In this document: piece after piece, positions 5,382 to 13,000 of the stretch
Layout of the letters: the number at the start of each line of letters is the position of its first letter
Position numbering within the stretch: the stretch's first letter is position 1
Virus record (IMG/VR): IMGVR_UViG_3300023174_005420
Coordinates: 1-24,801 of that record
DNA: 24,801 bases
From: a virus
Reading direction: 5' to 3' (one strand)
Notes under the pieces: model-generated
Databases searched by the model: none
What the model saw: the letters and a program-made list of their open reading frames with translations, nothing else
Told to the model about the DNA's origin: nothing
Translations under genes and position numbers: made by a program

Positions 5382-5738
5382 TTGCCACTTGTGAAACAGG
5401 AAAAAACCAAACGCAATTTCTCGATCCGACTCCCCGAGGAGGTCATTACATTGCTCGACGAAATCGCCGCAAATACCGGCCTCAACATCACCCGCAACAA
5501 TGTCGTAGAGCAGGCGTGCGAATGGTTTGTCCGCACCTACCGAGCAAACGGCGACCGCTCCCTCACCGAAGCCGACATGCGCGACCTCGAAGCCTTCCTG
5601 ATTGAAAGACTCGCACCGGGAAAAGCTCTTCCCAAGAGCCAGCCCGACCCTGCTGGTGTCAAGACCCTGAGAGCGTCCGCGAGTTTCGATTCTACGTCCT
5701 CAACAGCTACGACCAAAAGCTCCCACCCGGCTGGATAG
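5382..5738 (+). CDS. RHH regulator, apparently frameshifted near the 3' end
   Basis: The N-terminal part carries a second ribbon-helix-helix domain (KRNFSIRLPEEVITLLDEIA ... NNVVEQACEWFV). The start is TTG at 5382 or GTG at 5391 (giving MKQEKTKRN); neither has a Shine-Dalgarno. The last 27 residues (ASASFDSTSSTATT...) look like out-of-frame reading. From about 5667 a different frame gives PESVREFRFYVLNSYDQKLP then PGWIGQIHDLTS and stops at 5764, only 7 nt before the next gene. One missing base near 5664 would explain this, so the gene may be broken, phase-switched or affected by a sequencing error. It probably regulates the divergent promoter with the 49-aa RHH protein. Confidence 0.7.
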   Translation: MPLVKQEKTKRNFSIRLPEEVITLLDEIAANTGLNITRNNVVEQACEWFVRTYRANGDRSLTEADMRDLEAFLIERLAPGKALPKSQPDPAGVKTLRASASFDSTSSTATTKSSHPAG

Positions 5739-5771
5739 GCCAGATCCACGACCTCACTTCTTGACTCGCAT

Positions 5772-6209
5772 ATGGATTATTTTGAGGAGCCCCCTTGGTA
5801 TAGAAAATTGCTTACTTGGATAAGCTGGCTCATCCTTTCAATAATTACCGCCGCAGGTTTGTCCAAGTTTGATTTGGTCGGGTGTTTTGTTGGTTTTATT
5901 TCTGTCTGGTTTTTGAAGCGCTGCATAAACGAAACATCATTTAATATTTTTCTCGTCATAACAATTTGTGGAGTTCAGCTCTGCGCTGCAGCGATTTTTG
6001 GCATGGGAGACAATTTAATGGCAGAAGGATTTATTTTAAGTAACTCCATATTAATAGCTCTTGTCATTTACCCCCTCATGCAAAAAAACAAAAAGCTACG
6101 CAGCGATCTTGAAGAGGAAATCTACTACTCCGAATTTGAATGGTATCGAAAAGCCAGACACGAGCGGCATGAAAAAGAATACGAAGCCATTTTAAAAAAG
6201 CAAAAATGA
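5772..6209 (+). CDS. Polytopic membrane protein, 145 aa
   Basis: About four hydrophobic segments are visible (roughly residues 14-31, 35-49, 57-77 and 84-102), followed by a long charged cytoplasmic tail (KNKKLRSDLEEEIYYSEFEW... to the C-terminal KKQK). The base composition is AT-richer than its neighbours, which hints at separate acquisition. The stop overlaps the start of the lipoprotein gene (ATGA), so the two envelope proteins are co-translated. This position, next to the attachment site in the prophage, is where lysogenic-conversion or superinfection-exclusion genes often lie; the role itself is unknown. Confidence 0.75.
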   Translation: MDYFEEPPWYRKLLTWISWLILSIITAAGLSKFDLVGCFVGFISVWFLKRCINETSFNIFLVITICGVQLCAAAIFGMGDNLMAEGFILSNSILIALVIYPLMQKNKKLRSDLEEEIYYSEFEWYRKARHERHEKEYEAILKKQK

Positions 6210-6607
6210 AAATCTTACTCTTTCTGCTCGCCCTCGTCCTTGCCTCATGCGCCAGTCCTGACCCTCGCGAGACATTTGCTCCGCGAGCCTTGCCAGTGGC
6301 GCAGCCCATGGAGATCCTGATTGAAACCAGCCCGCCCGGCGGCATCGTCGATTGGAATGGCAATGTCCTGGGCGCTGCCCCCGTCACGCTAAAAATCCGG
6401 CCAGACCTCACCGCAAGCGGCCGCCCACGCTGGCCCGACACCGGCGCACTCAGTCACATCTTCCGCGCCCGCTGGCGCAATGGCGACCATGCCGCAGAAA
6501 TATTCCTAACCAACGAAATGCCCCCGCAACGCATCGCCATCATTTCCCCCGTCCAAGAACTTTACTGGGGATACGAAAAGAAAAAACCGCTCGCAAAATT
6601 TCCATAG
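6206..6607 (+). CDS. PEGA-like lipoprotein, 133 aa
   Basis: The N-terminus is a clear lipoprotein signal (MKILLFLLALVLASC; lipobox L12-A-S-C15). After it, residues about 36-62 (IETSPPGGIVDWNGN, then GAAPVTLKI) match the PEGA-domain pattern, a small beta domain found in surface proteins. The rest is beta-prone with an aromatic C-terminus. It should be anchored in the envelope. It is coupled to the preceding membrane protein by an ATGA overlap, so the pair may act together at the cell surface of the lysogen. No enzymatic motif is seen. Confidence 0.82.
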   Translation: MKILLFLLALVLASCASPDPRETFAPRALPVAQPMEILIETSPPGGIVDWNGNVLGAAPVTLKIRPDLTASGRPRWPDTGALSHIFRARWRNGDHAAEIFLTNEMPPQRIAIISPVQELYWGYEKKKPLAKFP

Positions 6608-6673
6608 CCACCAGCCATAAAAGAAAAGGCCACTTGTTCCTGATACTAAAATCAACCATATTGCATAAAATCC

Positions 6674-7450
6674 ATGGACCAAGAAACCGCCATTGAATTT
6701 GTCTTGAAAGACCGAGTGGAAGGGCAAGAGATCACCCCGGCCACTATCGGACTCTCGCGGTTCAACGAGTTTAACCAGCAGGTTCAGGATTTCCTTTCCG
6801 GCTCAGAGCATCTCAAAGTAGACCAAGTCCATGTCACCATCGCGGAAGGCTCCTACAAACTCATCGCCGCGCTACCAATCTTCTTACAAGCCGCCATTGC
6901 GCCCGATCTGCAGAGCCTCCAGCGCCAAGACGCCCTCGGCGAGATCGATCCCAAACGCGCAGAGATCGTCCAGAAATGGCAAGCCCGGTCCAAATCAAAT
7001 CCCGAGCTGCGCTACGCGATCCGCCCCTCCGGATTTCCAGTCGGCCCAGTTGAATTTTCCGTAAAAACAGACTATCGCATCGGCCAGATCGCACCCTGGG
7101 TCAAAGTGGAAAAATATCTCTTCGGCACCATCATGAGCATCGGCGGCGCGCAGAAAGCCAATGTCCATCTTCGGCTCGAAGAATCCAGGCAAACAGTAGT
7201 CATCGGGTCAAACCAAAGTTATTTGAGAGGGAACAACAGGCTATACCACAAAGCGCTCCTGCGAGTCCACGCCGACCAACATTTTAAGACCGGCGAGCTT
7301 CGCAATCTCAGGTTGATTTCATTTGAAGACTACCAACCCGGGTTCGATGAATCCGCCTTGGATATGTTTGTAGCCGACGGCACCAAAGCTTGGGCCGATA
7401 TCCCAGACGCCGCCGCCTGGGTGCGGGAATTGAGAGGAGCCACAGCCTAA
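6674..7450 (+). CDS. Unknown protein, 258 aa, partner of a PIN-domain RNase
   Basis: I do not recognise a named family. The protein has no signal peptide or transmembrane helix. It starts with a beta strand and helix (AIEFVLKDRVEGQEITPATI), has a helical middle (PDLQSLQRQDALGEIDPKRA ... IVQKWQAR) and a C-terminal beta-rich part (KVEKYLFGTIMSIGGAQKAN ... VHLRLEE). The next gene, a PIN-domain RNase, begins one base after its stop codon, so the two form a pair. It is not the usual small antitoxin: at 258 aa it is longer than its PIN partner. It might recognise a nucleic acid or inhibit or activate the RNase. A separate promoter is possible in the AT-rich 6608-6673 gap. Confidence 0.75.
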   Translation: MDQETAIEFVLKDRVEGQEITPATIGLSRFNEFNQQVQDFLSGSEHLKVDQVHVTIAEGSYKLIAALPIFLQAAIAPDLQSLQRQDALGEIDPKRAEIVQKWQARSKSNPELRYAIRPSGFPVGPVEFSVKTDYRIGQIAPWVKVEKYLFGTIMSIGGAQKANVHLRLEESRQTVVIGSNQSYLRGNNRLYHKALLRVHADQHFKTGELRNLRLISFEDYQPGFDESALDMFVADGTKAWADIPDAAAWVRELRGATA

Positions 7451-7451
7451 A

Positions 7452-7958
7452 ATGCCTGCAGGAGTCGTCCTCGATACCAGCTTCCTGATCACCCTCGCAG
7501 ACAGCCACCGGCACAACCATGCCGTTGCCAGACGCTATTGGATCCACTTCACCGAAAACGCGATCCCCATCTACCTTCCAACCATCGTCGTTTCCGAGTT
7601 TTGCTTGAAACAAGAAATCCCGGTCGCAATCCTGCGCAGTTGTGTCGTGCTGCCATTTAATTGGGACGACGCCAAGCAAGCAGCAGCCTTGAACTTTAAA
7701 CGCGGCATCCAGCACACCCAAAATCGCGACGCGCTCAAAGACGATGTCAAAATCCTCGGTCAAGCCGCCGTCAAAGAATCCGCTTATGTCATCACCGACG
7801 ATTCCGCTACATTCTACGAATTTGGAAAAATGATGGAAAACGAAGGCACCGGAAAATTCAAAACCATCAAACTCGGCGACGGCTTTGATATTGCATTTTT
7901 CAACGGCGGGCAACGCGAACTCGGTCTCGGCGCAGACAATCAGGAAAGCGAAGAATAG
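7452..7958 (+). CDS. PIN-domain ribonuclease, 168 aa
   Basis: The PIN fold acidic residues are present in order: D8 (VVLDTSFLI), E49 (VVSEFC), D98 (LKDDVKI) and D116/D117 (VITDDSATF). PIN proteins cut single-stranded RNA in a metal-dependent way and often serve as VapC-type toxins. A polar tail (GADNQESEE) ends the protein. It follows the 258-aa gene by one base with GAGGAG upstream of the ATG, indicating co-translation. There is no VapB/RHH-type antitoxin directly next to it, so the 258-aa protein is the likely partner. A role in phage defence or plasmid/prophage stability is inferred. Confidence 0.85.
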   Translation: MPAGVVLDTSFLITLADSHRHNHAVARRYWIHFTENAIPIYLPTIVVSEFCLKQEIPVAILRSCVVLPFNWDDAKQAAALNFKRGIQHTQNRDALKDDVKILGQAAVKESAYVITDDSATFYEFGKMMENEGTGKFKTIKLGDGFDIAFFNGGQRELGLGADNQESEE

Positions 7959-8085
7959 CTCCCCCTCTCCTTGCTGCAATGATGCCCATCATTTGCCAAG
8001 CCTCATTCTAGCAGCTTTGGCGAGCGTCAAGCATTTTCTGAAAAAATAATTTCAAAAAAATAAAAATAATTTTTGCATTCCATTC

Positions 8086-8103
8086 TGAACCTCCGTAGGT
8101 TCA
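8086..8103 (+). promoter_or_regulatory. Hairpin in leader of the 57-aa gene
   Basis: TGAACCT (8086-8092) and AGGTTCA (8097-8103) pair around CCGT. The hairpin follows an AT-rich stretch (8036-8075) that could hold a promoter and precedes the coding start by about 85 bp. Confidence 0.4.
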
Positions 8104-8161
8104 TTTCCGCAGGCCACCAACGGCCCGCCCGAGTCGGTCGGCAACCGGCACAAAAACCCGC

Positions 8162-8178
8162 GCCGGACGGTATCCGGC
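8162..8178 (+). promoter_or_regulatory. Second leader hairpin, just before the 57-aa gene
   Basis: GCCGGA (8162-8167) and TCCGGC (8173-8178) form a 6-bp GC stem with a 5-nt loop, ending 9 nt before the ATG at 8188, where it could hide the ribosome entry site. Confidence 0.35.
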
Positions 8179-8187
8179 ACCGAAACC

Positions 8188-8361
8188 ATGGAAACCCTCA
8201 AACTTTACAACGCCTTGGCGCTGCTCACCGACACCGCAAAACTGGTCTTGAGCGACATTAAAAACCCCGACACCTTCGCCGCAAACCTCGACTACCTCGC
8301 CCAAGCCATCCGCGCCGCCGAGAAAATCCTTTTGAAACATCCCATCCCATTTAATCAATGA
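8188..8361 (+). CDS. Small helical protein, 57 aa
   Basis: The frame (METLKLYNALALLTDTAKLV..., ending LLKHPIPFNQ) is predicted to be almost all helix: two amphipathic helices joined by KNPDT. Its stop overlaps the next ATG (ATGA), which supports both genes. The family is unknown. It lies immediately left of the attachment region and is transcribed toward the integrase, so it may be a small regulator or lysogeny gene. Confidence 0.6.
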   Translation: METLKLYNALALLTDTAKLVLSDIKNPDTFAANLDYLAQAIRAAEKILLKHPIPFNQ

Positions 8362-8582
8362 CACCCGACATCGAACCACACGGCAACGCCAACAACCGCC
8401 ACAACGCCCGCAACCCCGACTTGGAAAACATGACCGCCAAAATCCAATTCTTCTGCTGGCCCGAAGAAAAGAGCGCCTGGATCCGCGCCGCCCACCCCCA
8501 ACGCCTCAGCGCCTGGATCCGCCAACAACTCAACCAAGCCACCGGCCGCCCCGAAGAACCCACCGACGAAGAACGCCGCTAA
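8358..8582 (+). CDS. Small putative RHH/MobC-like DNA-binding protein, 74 aa
   Basis: The core from about residue 25 (MTAKIQFFCWPEEKSAWIRA) through SAWIRQQLNQATG resembles a ribbon-helix-helix or MobC-type domain: a strand, a helix beginning PEEK, and a second helix containing WIRQQLN. The N-terminal 24 residues are polar and Asn-rich. Start 8358 is favoured by the ATGA overlap, though an internal ATG (8430) is possible. A role as an accessory recombination or regulatory protein next to attP is only inferred. Confidence 0.55.
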   Translation: MTPDIEPHGNANNRHNARNPDLENMTAKIQFFCWPEEKSAWIRAAHPQRLSAWIRQQLNQATGRPEEPTDEERR

Positions 8583-8672
8583 ATCAAATCATGACGCCAA
8601 AAACTCAAAAATCAAGCGTAACTTATTGAATGAAAGCTTCTAACCACACTCAGAAGGTTAAACCCCACCCGT

Positions 8673-8688
8673 CCCCAAAGTTGTCCCC
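8673..8688. repeat. Candidate integrase arm site, left of attP core
   Basis: CCCCAAAGTTGTCCCC occurs here and, identically, at 8882-8897, on the two sides of the tRNA-derived core. This is the arrangement expected for integrase arm-type binding sites. Confidence 0.5.
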
Positions 8689-8729
8689 CTTTCCAATAAC
8701 CCCATGATTACCAATAAAACAATGACTAC

Positions 8730-8771
8730 CTACGGATCAGAAGGTTTGAGGTTCGACTCCTCATGGCTGCA
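8730..8771 (+). other. attP core: 3' portion of a tRNA-Arg(ACG) gene
   Basis: The sequence reads as a tRNA from the anticodon loop onward: loop CTACGGA (anticodon ACG), 3' anticodon stem TCAGA, variable loop AGGTT, T-arm TGAGG-TTCGACT-CCTCA, acceptor 3' strand TGGCTGC and discriminator A. The 5' half (acceptor, D-arm, 5' anticodon stem) is absent: the bases before it cannot pair. This is the usual footprint of an integrase that uses a host tRNA-Arg gene and restores its 3' end on integration. Phage genes lie on both sides, so it is best read as attP in a non-integrated chromosome. CCA is not encoded. Confidence 0.82.
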
Positions 8772-8881
8772 CTCCCCCTCTCTCTGCAAACCCTCTTCCA
8801 GCCTGCTTCTGCGGGATTTGTCAGGTTTGCTGTTGCATGACCAGCATCGTCAGCATTGCTGTATTTTCGCGTCCCAGTTGA

Positions 8882-8897
8882 CCCCAAAGTTGTCCCC
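8882..8897. repeat. Candidate integrase arm site, right of attP core
   Basis: This is an exact second copy of CCCCAAAGTTGTCCCC, between the attP core and the integrase start. Confidence 0.5.
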
Positions 8898-8901
8898 GCT
8901 T

Positions 8902-8913
8902 AAGGTTGTCCCC
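8902..8913. repeat. Third, partial arm-like repeat at the integrase start
   Basis: AAGGTTGTCCCC is a one-mismatch copy of the AAAGTTGTCCCC part of the arm repeat and ends 5 bp before the integrase ATG, so binding here could also control integrase expression. Confidence 0.4.
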
Positions 8914-8918
8914 GCGAT

Positions 8919-10022
8919 ATGAGACGGCATAACGAGGTTTCGGTTTATTGGCGGGAGGAGGCGGGGCGGCATCCGGCTTGGTATTACCGCGTGCAGATTG
9001 ATGGCCAGCCAAAGAAGTTTTCCACCGGCGTGACTAAGCACACGGAGGCGGGGCGCAAGGAGGCGATGCGGGCGGCTGAGAAGCTGGCGGCGGCGCTGCG
9101 CTCGAAGGATGAGCACCAGCTTGCGGCGGTCGTGAAGCGGCCGGGCTATGCGAAGTGTGGGGAGGTGGCGGATTTGTTCGAGCTGCATGGGCCTGAGAAG
9201 TCGAAGGCCAAGGCGGTTTCGAGATTTGGCGCTTATGTGCGGGCGGTGAGCGGCAAGGCGGATTGGCGCGAGGTTTCGACTCATCTTGTGCTGACGCCGG
9301 AGGCGATGCGGTCTTGGATTGATGCCAAGATAAAGGCGGGCAAGTCGGAGAGCGGGACCCGCTCCGATGTCCAGGCTGTGCGTCAAGTGGTAGCCCAGCG
9401 CCGGATGCACATTTTCAAAGAAATCAAACTCCCGAACCTTGATGAGTTTTACAAGGTGTCGGGCGGTGCGGCTCCAGACCAGAGCTATGATCCTGTAAAT
9501 CGGCAAGTGATGCGGGCGATGGATCGGGCGGCGAGGATCCCGCTGCGCAAGGCCAACCCGCGTGTGTGGGCGATTTACTGGCTGATGCGCAAGGCGGGCC
9601 TGAGAAATAGCGAGGTCGAGAAGCTGGAATGGAAATGGGTTGAATTTAAAGACGACAAGTCGGTTGAGATTGCCATGATTAGGCGGGATAATTGGAAATC
9701 GAAGAATGGCAAGTATGGCCGCGTGCCGTTTAATCCCCGTCTTATGCGTTTGATTCGTGCTGTGCTCGGCCAGGATGGGGACTATGTGATCCCCAGGACA
9801 AGCGAAACGGACGCCTACAACCTCACTCACTACGACATCAATGAATTTGTGCGGCGGTTTATTCCCGACGGCAGCAAGGGAGCTTACAACCTACGGAAAG
9901 AATTTGGCTCTGCCATTGTCGAGCGCAATGGGATCGAAACCGCTGCGAAGCTCCTGCGGGATAGCATCGCCGTGGTGGAGGCCCACTACTTCGGCCTGCT
10001 GGACCGCCCGAAACCGCTGTAA
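8919..10022 (+). CDS. int: Phage tyrosine integrase
   Basis: The 367-aa protein has the two-part layout of phage integrases: an N-terminal DNA-binding and SAM-like core region (to about 190) and a C-terminal catalytic domain. Box I is AGLRNSEVEKLEW (R229), the box II Arg is in YNLRKEF (R326) and the nucleophile is in VEAHYFGLL (Y357). The usual box II His (HxLR) is Tyr323 here and the second His/Trp position appears to be Asp348, so it is a divergent member. It lies beside the tRNA-Arg attP core, whose recombination with a host tRNA-Arg gene it should catalyse. The start ATG is directly behind a row of repeats. It converges on the late operon. Confidence 0.92.
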   Translation: MRRHNEVSVYWREEAGRHPAWYYRVQIDGQPKKFSTGVTKHTEAGRKEAMRAAEKLAAALRSKDEHQLAAVVKRPGYAKCGEVADLFELHGPEKSKAKAVSRFGAYVRAVSGKADWREVSTHLVLTPEAMRSWIDAKIKAGKSESGTRSDVQAVRQVVAQRRMHIFKEIKLPNLDEFYKVSGGAAPDQSYDPVNRQVMRAMDRAARIPLRKANPRVWAIYWLMRKAGLRNSEVEKLEWKWVEFKDDKSVEIAMIRRDNWKSKNGKYGRVPFNPRLMRLIRAVLGQDGDYVIPRTSETDAYNLTHYDINEFVRRFIPDGSKGAYNLRKEFGSAIVERNGIETAAKLLRDSIAVVEAHYFGLLDRPKPL

Positions 10023-10024
10023 TT

Positions 10025-10056
10025 CCCCTCGGCGCTGGAAAAATCTGGCCGAGGGG
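10025..10056. terminator. Bidirectional terminator between int and the late operon
   Basis: CCCCTCGGC (10025-10033) pairs perfectly with GCCGAGGGG (10048-10056) around a 14-nt loop, in the 45-bp gap between two convergent genes. The T-run is weak on both sides. Confidence 0.65.
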
Positions 10057-10067
10057 GTGTGCAAAAA

Positions 10068-13000
10068 TCACGGCCCAGTTGGGGCGAGCATGTCGGCTTG
10101 GGTCGAATTTCGGTTGGCTATGGCGGCGTCGTATTCCTGCTTGGCGCGGTCTTTGAGGTCGGGGCGGGCGAGGAGGATGCGGTATTTGGCGGCGGTGGCG
10201 GCTTTCTCCAGGGCGCGGGTCATGGCTTTGGCTTTGATGTCCCATGTGGCTTTGTCGTAGCGGGGATCGGAGAGGACGAACTTCTCCAGCGCGGCGATGC
10301 TGAGGGCTCCCATGTCTTTCTGCATGGCGCTGATCTCTTCGGAGGTGAGGCGGACTTTGACGCCTTCGACGGTGAACTCCGGTTTGACTTGGTTTGGGAT
10401 GGCTCCGGCCTCGGCGGTGTATTTGTAAACCTTGCTCATTTCGGTGAGCGCAGGGCTGCCTTTGATGTAGGAGACCATCGAGGGGTTGAAGAGCACATTG
10501 AAGAGCGTGTTGCTGTCCTTGGCCCAACGCTCGATGGGTTGGCCGGTGATGTCGTATTTCTGCGGGAGGGTTTGGCTTTGGCCGGGGAGCTGGGCTTTGA
10601 GTTCGTTGATGAATTGCCGAGCCGGGGAGCTGTCGCGGGTTTCGCGGGCGGCGTTGTCGGTGAGTTGCATCCATTGCCTTGCGGCGGTGGGGATGAAGGT
10701 GCCGGGGGCGTCGGCGGCGGTTTTGAGGAGAGCGCCGGGGATGTTGTCGTAGCCGACATCTCGGGCGAATTGATTGAGGCCGGTGAGGAGGGGTTGCTCG
10801 ACGAGGGAGTTCATGGCTCCGGTGGCTGCGCCGCCTGCGTAGGCGAGCCAGTTGAGGCCGGTGGCGGCAAGGCTTTGCTTCTTGCCTTGGAGTATGTCTT
10901 GCTTGATGGCTTCTTGATTCTCGCGGGAGTAGGCACCCATGGCGACGCCGATGGAGAGGGGCTGTGCCCAATCGTAGCCGATCACCATGTCGTCGCGCTG
11001 TTGTTTCTGAGGGGTCCAAAAGTTGCCGGTCATGAGGGCGCGTTTGAGGGCGCTGGTGTTGAGTTTGTAGGATCCCCAGCCCATGGCGCGGTTGAGGTTT
11101 CGCTTGTCTTCGTCTTTGGCGTCTCCACCAGCGGAGATGATGCCGAGATGGGCGAGCCAGTAGCCGGTGGCGACAAGGCCGGTGGTGCCGACGAGGGCGC
11201 GGGAGAAGGAGTCAGTGAAGGCTTTCTGGTCGAACTCGCGGGAGCTGGAGAGCATCGGCGCGAGGCTTTGGTAGGCGGTGTTGATGAATCCAAGCGGGGA
11301 AAATTCCACGGCGCGGGTGAGAATCGAGCCGGGGACTTGGGTAAATTTCATCAGGAGGGAGCCGATGCCCCAGCGTTGATTGAAATTGAGGACGCGGCGG
11401 AGCCCGCTGAGTGTGCGGCTGGCGACATTGGGGTCTTGGTAAATGGCTCGGCCAGCATCCATGCGGGCGGCTGTCACCATGTCGGTATCGGGCGCGAGCA
11501 TGGGGTTGCCATTTGCGGCGGCAGCTTTCATGCGGGTGTCGAGGCTGGAACGGAAGGCGGATTCGTAGAAGCCACGGTCTGAGATAGAGAGGACGAGGCC
11601 GAGAGTGGATTCCAGTTGGCGAAGGACGGGAGCGGTGAAGGTGGGGCCGCTAAGGGCGGAGATGTCGGAGGCGTTGTATTTGCCCGAGGATTGCAGGCGG
11701 CCGAGGCGGACCAGCGTATCGACGCCCTCAGCGATGCTTCCCATGCGGCCACGGCCTTCCGAGCGGGCGAAGTCGTAGCCTGCTTTGATGTCGCCTACTC
11801 CGGCTCCGAGACCCATCATGCGTTCACCGAGTGAAAGCCCTGTGCGGGTGCGCTCGCCGGTGCCCAGGGAAACCAAGGCATCCATCGGCACGGAGACGGT
11901 ATCGGCAGTGAGATCGGCGGTTGCCATGAGTGTGTTGCCAACCACATTTCGGATTACCGTTTTGGGATTCAGCAGCATGGCAATGGTCTGGATGGCGTCC
12001 ACTTTATCGAGGAAGCCTGGCGGCATGAAGTCGCGGTAAACGACATCGAGGGCTTCGGCGGCTTTGACGAGCTTGATGCGGGGGTCGGTGGCTTTCTCGT
12101 GCTGGGCGAGGATGCGGCGGACCTTGGCGCTGTGCTCGGCGCTCCAGTGCGGGATGCCAAGCATCTTGGCCATGCCTGCGTGGAGGCTGGCATCGGTGAG
12201 CTTGCCTTCGCGGTTGAGGCGGATGAGGGAGCCGAGCTTGGATTTATCCAGGCGTCGGTCGGAATCGGCGGTGGCGAGGAGGTCTTGGAGGACTTTGGCG
12301 CGGGTGTCTTGCGTGGTCTTGAGGAAATCGCGGACGATGCTGCCGGAGATGCGGGCGGCTCCTTTGTCTGAAAGACCTTGGCCGGTGAGGATGGAGGAAG
12401 TGGCGGCTTGGGCGGCAAGCGGCGTGGGTGCGCCGAGGATGGCTTCGCGGATGGCGATGTTGACTTGCACGGCATCGACTCCGGCGGGGAGCGAGGATTT
12501 GATGAGGTCTTTATTGCCGACGATGGCGGCGGTGGTGGAGTCGCGGCGGAGCTTGTCCACCTCGCCTTGCAACTGCCCGGCCTCGGTGATCTTGGCTTGT
12601 ATATCGGCCTTCTGCTTGTCGGTCTTGGCGGGCTTGGTGGCGGCGGCTTGAAGTTGGCTCTGGGCGAAAAGCTCGATGCCTTGCGGCCCGAGGCGGCCAA
12701 TCATTGAGAGGGCTTGGATGGCGCGGCCTTGGTCGGTGGCGCGGGTGGCCATCATGTTGGCGATGGAGGCGGCATCGGCATGGCGGTTTCGGTTTTGGAG
12801 TTGCGCCATGAGTTCCATGCCAGTGGCGTAATCCTCGGCGGTGGGCTGCCAGCCTTCGATGGCGGGCTTGCCCATGAGGTCGGTGAAAGCGGTGTCGATG
12901 CTGCCTGCCGAGTCGATGCGGGCTCGGGCGTTGGCGAGGGTTTGGGCGTTCGAGACGGGATCGTAGTCCAGCGAGGTGAGGCGGGATTTGACTTCGGGCG

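Noticed and set aside
8690-8771. A complete functional tRNA-Arg gene
   Set aside because: The 5' acceptor strand, D-arm and 5' anticodon stem are missing; only the 3' part is present, as in an attP.
10059-11582. Plus-strand 507-aa Gly/Val/Glu-rich frame
   Set aside because: Antisense of the giant virion gene; long open antisense frames are common in GC-rich genes, and the composition has no domain-like pattern.
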